This document shows positions 62,501 through 64,000 of a stretch of 64,000 nucleotides of DNA, one piece after another (the first letter of the stretch is position 1; each line of letters opens with the position of its first letter). The notes under the pieces are model-generated. The model saw only the letters and a list, made by a program, of their open reading frames with translations, was not told where the DNA came from and made no database searches. Source of the stretch: Lentinus brumalis (Eukaryota > Basidiomycota > Agaricomycetes > Polyporales > Polyporaceae); contig MARA01000006.1 in assembly GCA_001792895.1 (NCBI GenBank), forward strand, positions 62,001 to 126,000, given 5' to 3'. The translations under genes were made by a program, and so were the position numbers.

Positions 62501-62654
62501 TTGCCTTGGGCTTCTGCTGTACACCTTTCAGCTTTTTGCCGATCTCGTCCTTGACTGCGTCTGTGTCGTGAGTTGTCGTAGGTTCGTCATGTTGCGCCTC
62601 CGCGATGAGCGAGTCGGACTGATTCCTCTTCTTCAAGCGCTGCGTGAGGGTCAT
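59556..62654 (-). CDS. LRO1: Phospholipid:diacylglycerol acyltransferase (PDAT)
   Basis: Makes triacylglycerol by moving an acyl chain from a phospholipid to diacylglycerol at the ER. Start at 62654 (MTLTQRLKKRNQSDS), a basic cytosolic N-terminus, one membrane anchor (FCVTVGVLVGFMFI), then the lumenal LCAT-like alpha/beta-hydrolase: YPVVLVPGIISTGLESWS, MLDPITGLDPPGVKVRAAEG, NLAVVGYDTNNLHLAPYDWRLSY, nucleophile AHSMGSNV, FISIAGTHLGAFKAMSTFLSGE, MKIFCVYGHGK, Asp in GEGDGTV and His in TTGDHVDILG, ending YAKRVKWD. At least nine introns. The splice at the anchor (62340-62400) is uncertain: a competing frame there reads ATRRFLFPLG. A second upstream Met at 62768 is possible but unneeded. Confidence 0.92.
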
Positions 62655-63042
62655 GGCTGGCAGGGTGTGTGGGCAAGCCAGACGGAGACAAGCTCGAAGT
62701 CGAAGGAGATGGAGGTTGCCTCCCAAGTCGCCACAGAGCGTACGCGCGCGTCCATCATCTACGTACACAAGCCCTAACCCTACTAGTCATCGTCATCGCG
62801 GTATGTGCAAGTAAGTACATGAGTCACTACACTCACATGTTCAAGGTGTGTACATGGAACATGCAGCGCCGTCAACCCGAGGACATGATCAGAGCATCGT
62901 TGAGGCATGACATCGGCGAGTCGTAGGCATCGTCCATGCCACTAAGTATGAACACATGGGTGACCGTTGCAAACTGATCACACTAGTACTCGCCGCCTCC
63001 GAACCACTGCGCCCACACGCACTCTCAACGTCAACACCCGTG
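62655..63042. other. PDAT promoter / DUF4419 gene 3' flank
   Basis: Contains CCCTAACCCTA at 62772-62782, about 120 bp upstream of the PDAT ATG. Otherwise unremarkable. Confidence 0.4.
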
Positions 63043-64000
63043 TCAAGCCTCATCGTCCTCAGAGTGTAGCCTCTTCTCGAAGATCATCCAGTGCGGGGCC
63101 GGGCTAAGTGTATCGAGCTTTCCGCCAGACTCCTTCGAAGATGCAGAGATAGCAAAATGACCAGCGATCATCGTGCAATGGATTTTGTGCTCGCCGTGGT
63201 GCAGGGTCACATCAACCTCGCAATAGCCCGCGGGAACTTCGCTTGTGCGTATAGTGAAGTATGCGACGCCGTCGAGGGTGTACTCGCAGAAGCGTCCTGT
63301 GCGGTGATTGAGGATATTATTCTGTATCAAACGGGCGACGCTAGACGTACCACGGGTACTCATCCTGCTCTCTGTAGCCTGAGTCGGCTCCTGGTGAGTT
63401 GCGGTTTTCTCCACGTCTTCCGATCGCTGCCCTGCTTTCTTGGATTTCAGTAGCTTGGTCACGAATCTACCTAATCCACTTCTCTCCCCGACTGACGGCT
63501 TCTCCCTGTTGTTTTCATTGGTGTGCTCCTGCGCGGGCTTCGTAGGGATGACGTCAGGCATACGGAACGGCTTCCATCGTCCCTTGTTGTCCCACACACA
63601 GAACGCAGTGAGCCATCCGCTGAGGTCGTCCTGTCCGCACATCTGCGTGTTTCGGTGGGCGACGTGCTCCCAGAACGTCACGTCTGGATCTCCATCAAAC
63701 GCGCGGACGAAGCGACGGAGAATGGGACGCAGCATTTCGGCCCAGACGGAGGGCTCGTCGCCGAGCTCGTAGAGACGATCGAGGCGCCGGTATAACTCTT
63801 CCCAGTCAGACTTCTCTCCTTCGAGCGTGACGGTCGGTATGCCGCACGTTTCGTCCAAGCCATATGAGAAGTACCTTCACTATTCATCAGTACTGATGAA
63901 CGGCAGGCAATAGATGACGTACTGTTTCAGGGAAGCCATCATCACAATGGAGCATACCGCCCTGTCATGAAGGGTGGTTGTCGTAAAATCAGGGAGGATC
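63043..64000 (-). CDS. DUF4419 domain protein, partial (5' end outside window)
   Basis: The minus-strand frame enters at the right edge (ILPDFTTTTLHDRAVCSIVMMASLKQ, given here in two parts: ILPDFTTTTLHD and RAVCSIVMMASLKQ). It is joined by a short intron (GTACGT...GTGAAG, about 63870-63920) to YFSYGLDETCGIPTVTLEG. Then follow DWEELYRRLDRLYELG, WAEMLRPILRRFVRAFDG, FWEHVAHRNTQMCGQD and LSGWLTAFCVWDNKGRW, which are typical of DUF4419 proteins common in Agaricomycetes. The tail is Ser/Thr-rich and basic, then VAYFTIRTSEVPAGYCEVDVTL near the end; stop at 63043. Function unknown. The start and N-terminal part lie beyond 64000. Confidence 0.8.

Overview
The window is nuclear DNA from a filamentous basidiomycete, most likely an Agaricomycete. 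Genes are split by many short introns (mostly about 45-90 nt, GTRNGT...YAG), intergenic DNA is GC-moderate, and the proteins are fungal: a trifunctional tryptophan-biosynthesis protein (GATase-IGPS-PRAI), a Zn2Cys6 regulator, a BCS1-like AAA ATPase, a G-protein alpha subunit, GH18, GH44 and GH105 enzymes, a flavin-dependent halogenase and an LRO1-type acyltransferase. GH44 in this setting suits a wood- or litter-decaying Agaricomycete; genus and species are not determinable by eye.

Layout. 1-3.7 kb is repeat territory: a roughly 760-bp unit is tandemly duplicated, both copies carry broken relics of one ORF, the right-hand copy has lost CpGs, and it is interrupted by a 277-bp terminal-inverted-repeat element with a TA target duplication. 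3.7-5.8 kb holds a divergent pair, ribosomal protein eL14 (-) and an OB-fold protein (+). A 1.3-kb convergent spacer with a strand-biased GTCCG cluster leads to a Zn2Cys6 transcription factor (-, 7.1-9.3 kb). A 6.5-kb stretch without a recognisable gene follows. 15.8-28.6 kb is a run of minus-strand genes: GH18 chitinase, a large aromatic-acid-exporter/BRE4-type membrane protein, API5, a Rossmann-fold NmrA/epimerase-like protein and an unrecognised protein. A cytochrome-b5-like MAPR/Dap1 protein (+) lies at 29.0 kb.

29.8-33.5 kb again lacks genes. Then come a BCS1-like AAA ATPase (+) and a Gi-type G-alpha (+). A 758-bp second TIR element with 9-bp target duplications lies at 39.9-40.6 kb, just before an intron-containing tRNA-Ser(CGA) (-). 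trp1 (-, 41.2-44.3 kb) contains one very long intron. A multi-pass membrane protein (-) shares a promoter with threonyl-tRNA synthetase (+), which has two plausible starts, mitochondrial and cytosolic.

50.0-54.5 kb carries two secreted carbohydrate-active enzymes in convergent orientation, GH105 (+) and GH44 (-). After a 2-kb spacer come a flavin-dependent halogenase (+, 56.6-59.2 kb), a phospholipid:diacylglycerol acyltransferase (-) and the 3' part of a DUF4419 gene (-) that runs off the right edge.

The genes are mostly unrelated housekeeping and secretory functions and not one pathway; the GH105/GH44 pair is the only plausible functional neighbourhood. Two otherwise conserved genes (transcription factor and G-alpha) each need a one-base frame correction, so some breaks may be assembly errors. 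The most unusual things seen are the two TIR elements (one with its empty site preserved next door), the CpG-decayed tandem repeat, the GTCCG array and the long trp1 intron.
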